A stretch of DNA of 64,000 nt from Thetidibacter halocola (GTDB taxonomy: Bacteria > Pseudomonadota > Alphaproteobacteria > Rhodobacterales > Rhodobacteraceae). The DNA is taken from NCBI RefSeq assembly GCF_018224955.1, contig NZ_JAGTUU010000004.1:1-64000 (forward strand), in the 5' to 3' direction. The notes beneath the pieces are model-generated. The model worked only from the letters and a program-made list of their open reading frames with translations. It made no database searches and had not been told where the DNA came from. The position numbers were made by a program, and so were the translations under genes. Of this stretch, positions 33,840 through 41,841 are shown piece by piece. Numbering within the stretch: the stretch's first letter is position 1; each line of letters starts with the position of its first letter.

Positions 33840-34933
33840 TGGCGGCGCTGGCGTCAGGCCCGGGCATCAACTGCCGTGCAAGAGTCTGGCGGCGGCTGGC
33901 CCGTTGCATGGTCGCAGCTCTGCTTCTGGGAACAGTCGGCACCGCCCTGCCCGCACCCCTTGCCGCGCAAGAACGGACAGCCCTGCGCGAAGTGCCCTTT
34001 CTGACCCTGCGCGACCGGACCGACTCCGAAGACCCCGGCGAGGCCTTCGGCGACGAGCGCAGCGACCTCAAGGCAGGGTGGTGCGGTGTGCGGGAGGTCG
34101 ATCTCGACGTGTTCACCCCCCTGGCCGAGGCCGTACCGGCCTTTGTCCGCGAGGAACTGCTGCGCGTCGCCGCCCTGCGGCTGGCCTCGCCAGCGGCCGT
34201 GATCGCCTCGATCGAGGAGACCGCAAACGGGCGTCCTGCGGTTCTTTACACGCACGGGTTCAACATCGGCTTCGAAAAGGGCTGCCGCCGCGCCGTGCTG
34301 TTGCAGGAGAATGCCGGGCTTGCCGGACGCTTCCTGTGGTTCAGCTGGCCGTCGGACGGCGCACTGACCAACTACACCCGCGACGAGGCCGATCTCTACT
34401 GGAGCGTGCCGGACCTTGCCGAGGCCATCATCGCGCTCGAGGCGCGGTTCGGCCCTGGACAGGTCGACGTGACGGGCCACAGCCTGGGCGCGCGTGGCGT
34501 CGTGCTGGCGCTGTACGAGGTTGCCAACCGGCGCCCCGAGACCCGCATCCGCGAGGTCGTCTTGCTGGCGCCGGACATGGATTTCGAGATCTTCCAGCGA
34601 TTTCTGCCCCGCATCCAGTCGGTGGTCGGACGGATTACCGTCTACGTGACCGAAGGCGACAGGCCGCTGGCACTGTCGGCGCAGTTGCACGGCTATCCCC
34701 GGCTGGGCGAGGCGGGAAACGACGTTTCGCAACTGACTGGTGTCGAGGTGATCGACCTGAGCGATGTTCCGGCGCAGAGCCCGACGGGGCATCTCTATCA
34801 CATCTACAGCCCCGATCTCGGCGCCGACCTGGGCCAGCTTCTGAACGAGGGCAAGGGTGCCGCCGACCGGGACAACCTCCGACGGATCGGCGAGAACCAC
34901 TGGACGCTTCAGCCACGGCCCTCCGCCAACTGA
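33836..34933 (+). CDS. Exported alpha/beta hydrolase (DUF900-type)
   Basis: A 365-residue protein with a probable signal or anchor (about residues 20-45, ending LAAQE). A DUF900-like serine-hydrolase domain follows: YTHGFNIGF near 138, FSWPSDG near 169, and the nucleophile GHSLGAR with Ser216. A C-terminal His in GHLYHIY completes a plausible triad. It starts inside the end of the preceding hydrolase gene. The activity is probably esterase or lipase-like in the periplasm. Confidence 0.8.
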   Translation: MMAALASGPGINCRARVWRRLARCMVAALLLGTVGTALPAPLAAQERTALREVPFLTLRDRTDSEDPGEAFGDERSDLKAGWCGVREVDLDVFTPLAEAVPAFVREELLRVAALRLASPAAVIASIEETANGRPAVLYTHGFNIGFEKGCRRAVLLQENAGLAGRFLWFSWPSDGALTNYTRDEADLYWSVPDLAEAIIALEARFGPGQVDVTGHSLGARGVVLALYEVANRRPETRIREVVLLAPDMDFEIFQRFLPRIQSVVGRITVYVTEGDRPLALSAQLHGYPRLGEAGNDVSQLTGVEVIDLSDVPAQSPTGHLYHIYSPDLGADLGQLLNEGKGAADRDNLRRIGENHWTLQPRPSAN

Positions 34934-35066
34934 TGGCCCGCGCGCGCACTGGCGGACCTGCCTTGGCCCGGATTGCATTGCCCGGCCCACGCCGGTAGCA
35001 ATTGGAACGCGACCGCGTGCCGACGTGGCGTCAGACCAGCCCATTCATGAGGGGACAGTGTTGACC

Positions 35067-35801
35067 ATGAGACGTATCCTTCTGACCCTCGTGACCTTGA
35101 TGGCGCTGCTGCCGGTCACGGCCCGGGCCCAGGACGGAACCGGGACGATCACCGTCTCGGTCAGCTATCGCGAGCGGATCGCCCTGCCCCCCGATGCCGA
35201 GCTTGACCTGCAACTGATCGACCTGTCCCGGCAGGCCGGAACGCAGCGGATCGCGTCGCAGCGCTTTGCCATGACCGGCGTGCCGATGAAGGTCATGCTG
35301 GCCTTTGACCCGCGTGTTGTCCGCCAGCCGTCCAACCTTGCGGTTTCGGCGACGATCCTCGCCGGCGATGCGCCCATCTTCAAGGGCATGGAGCCCGCGC
35401 CGGACCTGGCCACGCCCCTCGGTATCATGCTGCGCATGGTCGATGACAAGGCTCCGACCCTGCCCTTTGCGGGCATCCAGTGGGCGGTGACGGAGATCGC
35501 GGGCGAGGCCTGGCCCAATGACGATCCCGCCACCCTCATCGTCGATGACGGGCTGGCCTTCTCGATATTCGGCGGCTGCAACCGCTTTGTCGGACGGCTG
35601 GATGTGACCGATACGGGGATCGCCTTTCCCGAGAATTTCGCCGGCACTCTGATGGCCTGTCCCGACACGGTCGAGGCGGCAGAGCGGCGGTTCCTGTCCG
35701 CGCTGCGGCTGGTCGCCGGATATGCGCGCGACGGCTCGACGCTGGAACTGACCGATGCCGCGGGCGCGACCGTGCTGCGGTTCGCTGAACGGCCCGAGTA
35801 A
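35067..35801 (+). CDS. Secreted YbaY/META two-domain protein
   Basis: A 244-residue protein with a Sec signal peptide (MRRILLTLVTLMALLPVTARAQ). Residues about 25-130 look like the YbaY/Lipoprotein_15 beta-sandwich (ITVSVSYRERIALPPDAELDLQL) and about 135-244 like a META/HslJ domain, with FGGCNRFVG and CPDTVEAAERRFLSAL. Such proteins sit in the envelope and are linked to stress or secretion; the function is not defined. GAGGGGAC is 12 bases before the ATG; an in-frame GTG at 35058 or TTG at 35061 has closer spacing and may be the true start. It converges on the serine hydrolase gene at 35858. Confidence 0.75.
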   Translation: MRRILLTLVTLMALLPVTARAQDGTGTITVSVSYRERIALPPDAELDLQLIDLSRQAGTQRIASQRFAMTGVPMKVMLAFDPRVVRQPSNLAVSATILAGDAPIFKGMEPAPDLATPLGIMLRMVDDKAPTLPFAGIQWAVTEIAGEAWPNDDPATLIVDDGLAFSIFGGCNRFVGRLDVTDTGIAFPENFAGTLMACPDTVEAAERRFLSALRLVAGYARDGSTLELTDAAGATVLRFAERPE

Positions 35802-35857
35802 CCGGACAACCGGGGTCGGCACCGGCGGCCTCGGCCTCCGCCGACAGGAGGCCGCGC

Positions 35858-37096
35858 TCAGCGCCGCCTCCGGCCAGCCCGCACCACGACAAGCGCGATC
35901 GCGGCAAGGCCCGCCGCCCAGAGGAGCCCCGCCACGGGCAGGATTGCGGGCAAGGCCGTGACCGGAACGCGCCCGGTGCGCCAGAACACCCAGTCATTCG
36001 CCAGGTCCGTCGCCAGGCCCTGCGTGCCCGTGGCCAGCACCACGATCCCGTCCCCCGACGGACGGTGCAGCCGCGCGGCGGTGTTGATCGCCGGCATGTT
36101 GCGGCCATCATGGCCGATCACCAACTCGCCCGGCCGCCCGCGGACATAGAGCGTCGCGCCAAGCCCCCAGACCGGCAGGCCGAACACCCGCGCCTCGGGC
36201 TGCGCCATGGCCGCCAGAGCAGCGTCAGACAACAGCCCGCCGCGCGCCTTCGGCAGGTGAAGGCCACGCAGGAACAGCGCCAGGTCCTCTGCCCCGGCGA
36301 ACAGCGAGGCCGCAGCCGGGGCGCTGTACTGGCGCAGCGGCATACGCTTCCCGGCCAGGTCGAGGTTCGGCGCCAGCCGTCCCTCGATATCGCCGATCGA
36401 TGCCGCCGCGCCGCGCATGTCCAGCGGCGCAAAGACAAGCTCGCGCATCGCGGTGCCGAAATCCTGCCCCGTAACCTCCTCGATCATCAGTTGAAGCACC
36501 GCATAGCTGCCGCCGGAATAGGCAAACCGCCCGCCCGGCGGCGCGCCGATCTCGACCCGGCCCGAAGCGCCCGGCATCGCGTCGGCCGCCCCGGCCAGAG
36601 ACTCCTCCAGCGATTGCATCGCGCCCGGATCGGCAAAGCCGTTGTATCCCAACCCGTCAGTCAGCCCGGCGGTATGCGACAGCAGCCGCCGCACGGTCAC
36701 CGCCCGGCTGTCAAAAGGGCCGTCGGCAAAGCGCCAGCGCGTCAGGTGGTCCTCAACCGGGTCATCGAGCCCGATCCGCCCGGCATCCACCAGCGTCAGC
36801 ACCGCCGCCGCCGTCAACCACTTGCTGAGCGAGGCCAGCTGGAACACCATTGCACCATCCGGCACCGCGCCCATCGGACCTGTTGCAAAGGTCGCGGCCG
36901 GCTCTCCCTCTCGCAGGACAACCGCGACAAGAGCGCCGCCGAAACCGGCAGGGATGCGGGCCCGCACTGCCTTGGCGAACTCCGTGGCACCGGTATCGCG
37001 GGTCAGAGGCGCACGCCAGAACCCATGTTGCACGGTCAGGGCCAGTGCCGCGCTCCACAGCAGGACGGCGACAAGCACGGCGGCAGCGCGTCTCAT
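35858..37096 (-). CDS. Serine hydrolase of the beta-lactamase/class C family
   Basis: A 412-residue protein with an N-terminal signal or anchor helix (residues 4-22), the active-site SLSK (Ser89, Lys92), a YSG triad element (RFAYSGGSY) and a C-terminal hydrophobic helix (about 380-400) followed by RAGRRRR. It is thus probably anchored with the catalytic domain in the periplasm. The family includes esterases, D-amino acid peptidases and penicillin-binding relatives. The start overlaps the stop of the CPBP protease gene by 4 bases, so the two are one unit. Its 3' end faces the META protein gene. Confidence 0.82.
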   Translation of the reverse strand: MRRAAAVLVAVLLWSAALALTVQHGFWRAPLTRDTGATEFAKAVRARIPAGFGGALVAVVLREGEPAATFATGPMGAVPDGAMVFQLASLSKWLTAAAVLTLVDAGRIGLDDPVEDHLTRWRFADGPFDSRAVTVRRLLSHTAGLTDGLGYNGFADPGAMQSLEESLAGAADAMPGASGRVEIGAPPGGRFAYSGGSYAVLQLMIEEVTGQDFGTAMRELVFAPLDMRGAAASIGDIEGRLAPNLDLAGKRMPLRQYSAPAAASLFAGAEDLALFLRGLHLPKARGGLLSDAALAAMAQPEARVFGLPVWGLGATLYVRGRPGELVIGHDGRNMPAINTAARLHRPSGDGIVVLATGTQGLATDLANDWVFWRTGRVPVTALPAILPVAGLLWAAGLAAIALVVVRAGRRRR

Positions 37097-37872
37097 GCCG
37101 CCCGCCTCCGCATCACTAGTGCCAGCCAGAACGCCAAAAGGCACAGCAACCCCACCGCGACGGCCAGCGCCGTGACGTCGCCGCCCCGCACCTGCGGCAG
37201 CAGGGGAAACAGGCCAACCGCGCTGTTGAACACCGCGTGGAACAGGTGCGCCGGGATCAACGAGCCGCCCGCCGTCCGATGCAGATGCGTGTAGACCAGA
37301 CTCGAGGCGACGACCTGCGCGCCGAACAGCAGGGGCGGGATGGCGCCGTGAAAATCCCCCGGCAGCAGGAACAGCGGCGCATGCCACGCCGCCCAGACGA
37401 CGCCGAGCGACAGGCTTGCCGCAACGGGGCCCAGCCGCGCCAGCAGCAGCGGCAGGGCGAGGCCGCGCCAGCCCAGTTCCTCTCCTGCGACGCTGAAGAC
37501 CAGGACATAGCCGAAGACCAGCAGCGGCACCCAGGGCGGCATATGCTGGGGCAGAATGGCCCCGGCGCCGGTCAGCGCCCGTGTAAGGACCAGCGCCAGC
37601 ACGATTCCCGCGACCGGCAGGACGAGGGCAAGCAGATACACCCGCAGGGGAATGCGCCACTGGACGAGGCGGCGCAGCAGCGCGCGCCGCTCTGCCGGCC
37701 GGCGCCGGACGAGCACGAGCGCGGCGACGGCCGGGCCGAAGCCGCCCAGCCCCTTCAGCACCGGCGCGGCGCCGGGCGCCAACACGGCACCGCCCCAGCA
37801 CAGCCAGGAAACTCCGAAGGCCAGCAGGCAGAAACGGCCCAGCCGCCGCATGTCGTCCAGAGGGTCGCCCAT
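37093..37872 (-). CDS. CPBP-family intramembrane metalloprotease
   Basis: A 259-residue polytopic membrane protein with about eight helices and the CPBP/Abi motifs: EELGWRG (Glu131, Glu132), WHAPLF (His164) and HAVFN (His212, Asn216). The family includes CAAX-type prenyl-protein proteases and bacteriocin self-immunity proteins. The start is uncertain: ATG at 37872 is listed, but 37851 (MRRLGRFCLL) is also possible and neither has a strong ribosome site. The following serine hydrolase gene is coupled to it. Confidence 0.8.
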   Translation of the reverse strand: MGDPLDDMRRLGRFCLLAFGVSWLCWGGAVLAPGAAPVLKGLGGFGPAVAALVLVRRRPAERRALLRRLVQWRIPLRVYLLALVLPVAGIVLALVLTRALTGAGAILPQHMPPWVPLLVFGYVLVFSVAGEELGWRGLALPLLLARLGPVAASLSLGVVWAAWHAPLFLLPGDFHGAIPPLLFGAQVVASSLVYTHLHRTAGGSLIPAHLFHAVFNSAVGLFPLLPQVRGGDVTALAVAVGLLCLLAFWLALVMRRRAA

Positions 37873-37993
37873 GCCGGGACTGTGCCGCATCGCCCATGGC
37901 GAAACGCTGATTCGGATCAAGGAAGGTCCCGCACGACGCGCTTATCCTTGAACTGCATGACTCGGGACAGGGCCTGAAAGGAGGGGGTGGGCA

Positions 37994-38839
37994 ATGCGGA
38001 TGACGATTCTGGCGATCCTGGGGCTGGTTCTGGTGGCGCTGACGGGCCTCGCGCTTTGGCGCTGGCTGGACCACCGTGCGGACCGGGCCGAAATGGCCCG
38101 CCTGATCGCCCTGCAACCGGCCGATCCGCCGCGCTTCGACGCGGCCATGGTCGCCGACCTGCCGGAGCCCGTGCGGCGCTTCTTCACCAACGCGATCGCC
38201 GAAGGGACGCCGCTGCATACCGTGGCGCGGATCGAGATGCAGGGGAGCTTCGGCATGGGCGACAAGGCCGATCCCGGTTACCTGCCGATGCGCGCCACGC
38301 AGGTTCTGGCCGCGCCCCACGGCTTTGTCTGGGCGATGCGCGCGGGCTCGGGCGCGATGCGGATGTCGGGGTCGGACAGCGGCCTCTGGACGCGCTTCTG
38401 GGTGGCGGGATTGCTGCCGGTAGCGCATCTCGGCGGCGATCCCGATCACACCCGCTCGGCCTTCGGCCGCTATGTCGCCGAGGCGGTGTTCTGGACGCCC
38501 GCCGCCGTCCTGCCCGGGCCCGGCGTGACCTGGGAGGCGGTCTCCGCGAATGTGGCGCGGATGACGATGCGCCAGGGCGCGCTGGAGCAGGTGGTGGACC
38601 TGACCGTGGCCCCGGACGGCCAGCCGGTGCAGGTTGCGTTTTCCCGGTGGAGCAACGCCAACCCCGACAAGGTGCACCGCCTGCAACCCTTCGGCGGGTT
38701 CCTGTCCGCGTTCCGCGACATTGGCGGATTTCGCCTGCCCACCCATGTCGAGGCGGGCAACCAGTTCGGAACGGACGACTATTTCCCCTTCTTCGTCGTG
38801 GATGTGACCGATATCGCGTTTCCTGCCCCGCCAGGCTGA
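37994..38839 (+). CDS. DUF6544-like membrane-anchored protein
   Basis: A 281-residue protein with one N-terminal membrane helix (about residues 3-22) and a soluble domain with LPEPVRRFFTNAI near residue 55. I recall that motif from the DUF6544 (formerly DUF6920) family; no function is known. GAGGGGG lies ahead of the ATG. It is divergent from the CPBP gene and its end is 8 bases from the end of the convergent hydrolase gene. Confidence 0.65.
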   Translation: MRMTILAILGLVLVALTGLALWRWLDHRADRAEMARLIALQPADPPRFDAAMVADLPEPVRRFFTNAIAEGTPLHTVARIEMQGSFGMGDKADPGYLPMRATQVLAAPHGFVWAMRAGSGAMRMSGSDSGLWTRFWVAGLLPVAHLGGDPDHTRSAFGRYVAEAVFWTPAAVLPGPGVTWEAVSANVARMTMRQGALEQVVDLTVAPDGQPVQVAFSRWSNANPDKVHRLQPFGGFLSAFRDIGGFRLPTHVEAGNQFGTDDYFPFFVVDVTDIAFPAPPG

Positions 38840-38847
38840 CCGTTGCC

Positions 38848-39804
38848 TCAACCGGCGCCCCGGACGAAACCGGCGATGCGGTCGGCGATCTCGACATCAT
38901 GACTCAGCCAGATATGCCCGCCATCGGGAAAGACCGTCAATTCCGCGCCCGGGATGCGCGACGCCAACAGGCGTGCCGTTTCCGCCGTGCCGAACAGATC
39001 GTCCTCGCAGGACAGGATCAGCGTCGGCACCGCGATGTGCGGGTAATCGGTACGCGAGGGGGACCCGGCCCAGAACCCGTCATTGCGCAGCCCGTCGATC
39101 TTGCGGGTGATGGGAAAGATCTGGTCGAGGATCGTCCGCGCCCGCAGACGTTCCTCCGCTGAGACGCGAGACAGGAGCGTCGGGTCGGTGGCCAGCAGCG
39201 TCCGCGTCATCTGCCCCGGCGCCAGCCGCGTCATCGCCCAGAAAGCGCCATCCGATCCCAGGACAGCCCCCACGAGCATCCGCTGCACCGGGCCGAATTC
39301 CACCGGGTCGCGGTCGGTCAGGTTCGCAGCGGGCACCAGCAGGCCGAGATGCGTGCATCGCTCGGGGTGCCGCAGCGCGAATTCCGCCGCCGTCAGCGCC
39401 CCCGCCGATCCGCCAACCACCGGCAGGCTATCGATGCCGAGATGGTCCAGCAGGTCGACCAGCGCATCGGCCTGGCGCGCCGGCGAGGCGTCATCCGGAA
39501 AGGCGCTGCCGAGATAGCCGAAGCGCGAGGGCGCGACGATGCGAAAGCCACGCCGCCGCAAGGCCGCTGCGAACAGCAGCCCTTGGTCGAAACCGCCCCC
39601 AGTGCCGTGGATCATCATCAGCGCCGGGCCCTCGCCCGCAACAGCATATTCCAACGCCCCGGCGCGCGTCTCGATCACCGATCCCTGTCCGAACAACCGG
39701 CTGTCGGACTGGCGCCGGGCCTCTCGGAACGCACCATGCGCATGGCCCGCGCCCAGCAGCGCCAGCGCACCCAGTCCCAGAAGCAGGGTCCGCCGGGCAG
39801 TCAT
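38848..39804 (-). CDS. Alpha/beta hydrolase with N-terminal signal or anchor
   Basis: A 318-residue alpha/beta hydrolase: N-terminal hydrophobic stretch after TARR (residues 5-22), oxyanion-hole HGTGGGFDQG near 66, nucleophile GGSAG with Ser133, an acid residue in SCEDDLFG and a C-terminal His in GGHIW. It resembles small ester or haloalkane/epoxide-type hydrolases. It lies 10 bases downstream of the nitroreductase gene and is the last gene of the operon that starts with a CPBP protease. Confidence 0.82.
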   Translation of the reverse strand: MTARRTLLLGLGALALLGAGHAHGAFREARRQSDSRLFGQGSVIETRAGALEYAVAGEGPALMMIHGTGGGFDQGLLFAAALRRRGFRIVAPSRFGYLGSAFPDDASPARQADALVDLLDHLGIDSLPVVGGSAGALTAAEFALRHPERCTHLGLLVPAANLTDRDPVEFGPVQRMLVGAVLGSDGAFWAMTRLAPGQMTRTLLATDPTLLSRVSAEERLRARTILDQIFPITRKIDGLRNDGFWAGSPSRTDYPHIAVPTLILSCEDDLFGTAETARLLASRIPGAELTVFPDGGHIWLSHDVEIADRIAGFVRGAG

Positions 39805-39814
39805 CCCGGCGCGC

Positions 39815-40906
39815 TCATGCCAGCACGGCGGCGACGGGGCGGCGAGCCGACATGGGCAGCGCAGGCGCCCGGCCAAAGCGGATCACCAGGTCGGGCCGCG
39901 CGCCCGGAATGCCCAGCCAGCGGGCGAACTCCTCGCGGATCGGCGGCACCTCGACCGGCTGGTTGAGATGGGCGGTGCGGATGCCCAGCGCCGTCGCCTG
40001 AAGCGCGAAGCGTTCGAAACTGCGCCCCACCGCGATCCAGTGCGCGGGATCGGGCCTGTCAGCCACGAAGACGGCAATCCCGGCAGACGACCGGACATGG
40101 TCGCGATACTTGTCGGTTTCCGACGCCTTGCTGAACACCGCCTTGAACAGTCGCGGCCCGAGCCATTCCGGCAGCACCGGATTGCCCGAGCAGGCCGAGA
40201 ACAACCCATCCCCCGTCGCAAGCGCGCGCGCCGGGCTGAAGCGGAGCCAATCCAGCAATTCCTGCACCCAGTCGGGATCGTCCATCTGCGCCTCGTTTCC
40301 CGCGATCACCAGGTCGAGGATGGCGTCGCGGTCGGCGGACTCGGTGAATACCTGGACCGAGACGCCCGCCTCTCGCGCGGCCTCTGTCAGCAGGGCAAGC
40401 TCGCTGGCCGAGACCGGGGCGCCGTCATAGACCGACCGGGTCGACTGGCGCAACGGGATCGCGTCATGAAGCGCACCGGGCGCGGGGGCGGCCTGGCGCA
40501 GCGCGATGTCGATCCCGGGGGCGGCGCCGTCGCCGATCGCGACCTCTGCCGCGCGACCATGCGCGGCGGCGGCGATCACCAGGTTTTCCGCCGCGCAGCC
40601 TAGGCTGACGAAAAGGTGGTGGTCGTCCGGGTCGGCCACCGGTGTCCGCCGGGCCGTGTCCGGCAGGATCGCGAGTCCCGAGCCGTCCAGCCGGAAGGTC
40701 CAGGGCTGGGTGTTGTGCCCGTTGGCGGCCAGCGTGGCCATGCGGACGAATTCGGCAAGCTCCGGATCGGCGGCAAGCGCGCGGCGCTGGCGCTCAACGG
40801 CCTCCAAATATCCGTCCATGCGCGGCCAGGCGGCATAGCCGACGGCCCCGGCCCCAGCGGCGACCAAACCTGCGCCGACAAGGGTTCTGCGAGAGAGAAG
40901 GATCAT
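39815..40906 (-). CDS. Acg-type nitroreductase-family protein
   Basis: A 363-residue protein with a Tat-like or anchor N-terminus (MILLSRRTLVGAGLVAAGAG) and a nitroreductase-like fold: ANGHNTQPW near residue 63, RQSTRSVYDG near 153 and an IRTAHLNQPVE segment near the C-terminus. It matches the Acg/FMN_bind2 group, large nitroreductase relatives that bind FMN and may store it rather than turn over nitro compounds. The ATG overlaps the CPBP gene stop by 4 bases. A twin-arginine before the hydrophobic stretch suggests export. Confidence 0.78.
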   Translation of the reverse strand: MILLSRRTLVGAGLVAAGAGAVGYAAWPRMDGYLEAVERQRRALAADPELAEFVRMATLAANGHNTQPWTFRLDGSGLAILPDTARRTPVADPDDHHLFVSLGCAAENLVIAAAAHGRAAEVAIGDGAAPGIDIALRQAAPAPGALHDAIPLRQSTRSVYDGAPVSASELALLTEAAREAGVSVQVFTESADRDAILDLVIAGNEAQMDDPDWVQELLDWLRFSPARALATGDGLFSACSGNPVLPEWLGPRLFKAVFSKASETDKYRDHVRSSAGIAVFVADRPDPAHWIAVGRSFERFALQATALGIRTAHLNQPVEVPPIREEFARWLGIPGARPDLVIRFGRAPALPMSARRPVAAVLA

Positions 40907-41742
40907 TTGAGGTGCTCCAAGCCGGGGGGAATGACATCGGTCACGACGCCCTCCCGCGTCAGCATCCGGTCCCGCAAGAGCCAGACCACGCCGGCGGTCA
41001 CGGCGACGAGGATCCAGCTGTCCCAGGGCTGCGCATCGGGCCAGAACGGGTTGATCAGCTGCCAATGGAACAGCATCGGCAACAGCAGGCTGCCCCGCGC
41101 TGCGTTGAAGATCGGCGTGACCAGGATGGCCAGCGTGACGTTGCCGACGAAGAAGGGCAGGAACTGCCACTCTGCAAAGACCACGCCCGAGAGGAAGAAG
41201 GCGGGCAGGTGCCACAGGCCCCAGATCGTGCCGATGATGGCGCCCGCCCAGAGCGGCGCGACCCTGCGTTGCAGCAGCGGCTGCGCGACGCCGCGCCAGC
41301 CGAATTCCTCGACCGGGCCGAGGAACAGCATCATCAACAGCAGCGATACCACCGGCCCCGCGCCCTCGGGGGGCAAGGGCGCCAGCAGCGGCCCTCCCTT
41401 GATCCGCGACCCGGCCATGTAGACCAGCGGGATCACGACCAAAATCAGCGCCCAGCCCCAGGCTGGGCACCGCCAGAATGTCAGCCGCGACAGGAAAGCC
41501 CGCAGCCCGTCCCCGCCGCCATGCCACGACACCACCGCAAAGGCGGCGATGGCTGGTGCCCACGTGGCGAGAAAGAACAGCGGATGCCCGCCATGCAACG
41601 CTCCGAAAAGCGTGATCATCGGTGCAGACCAGAAGATGTAACCGCCGAGAATTCCCCAGGTGATGGCGAAGGTAATCGCCAAGAAGGCCGCAAGACTGCG
41701 GCTGTCCATTTCTGGAACCGCGCGCGTTCCGGGAGTCGCCAT
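40903..41742 (-). CDS. CPBP-family intramembrane metalloprotease (second copy)
   Basis: A 279-residue membrane protein with about eight helices and CPBP motifs VEEFGWRG (Glu145, Glu146), LWHLPAFF (His178) and a LFHWQLIN segment with a third metal-type His. It differs strongly from the copy at 37093. It heads a three-gene operon with the Acg-like protein and an alpha/beta hydrolase. The target peptide or protein is unknown. Confidence 0.82.
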   Translation of the reverse strand: MATPGTRAVPEMDSRSLAAFLAITFAITWGILGGYIFWSAPMITLFGALHGGHPLFFLATWAPAIAAFAVVSWHGGGDGLRAFLSRLTFWRCPAWGWALILVVIPLVYMAGSRIKGGPLLAPLPPEGAGPVVSLLLMMLFLGPVEEFGWRGVAQPLLQRRVAPLWAGAIIGTIWGLWHLPAFFLSGVVFAEWQFLPFFVGNVTLAILVTPIFNAARGSLLLPMLFHWQLINPFWPDAQPWDSWILVAVTAGVVWLLRDRMLTREGVVTDVIPPGLEHLK

Positions 41743-41841
41743 GACCGGTGCCTATCCGTTGCGAATCTGGCTGGACCGTAACACCTGGCCCGCGCGGGCT
41801 GCCTTGTCCGGGATCAAGCTGCGCGGGATCTGGACAGGACT

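Noticed and set aside
37097-38851. Upstream part of the frame that contains the beta-lactamase-family hydrolase, suggesting a 997-residue protein
   Set aside because: This part overlaps the CPBP gene and the DUF6544-like gene and shows no domain; the hydrolase begins at the coupled ATG at 37096.
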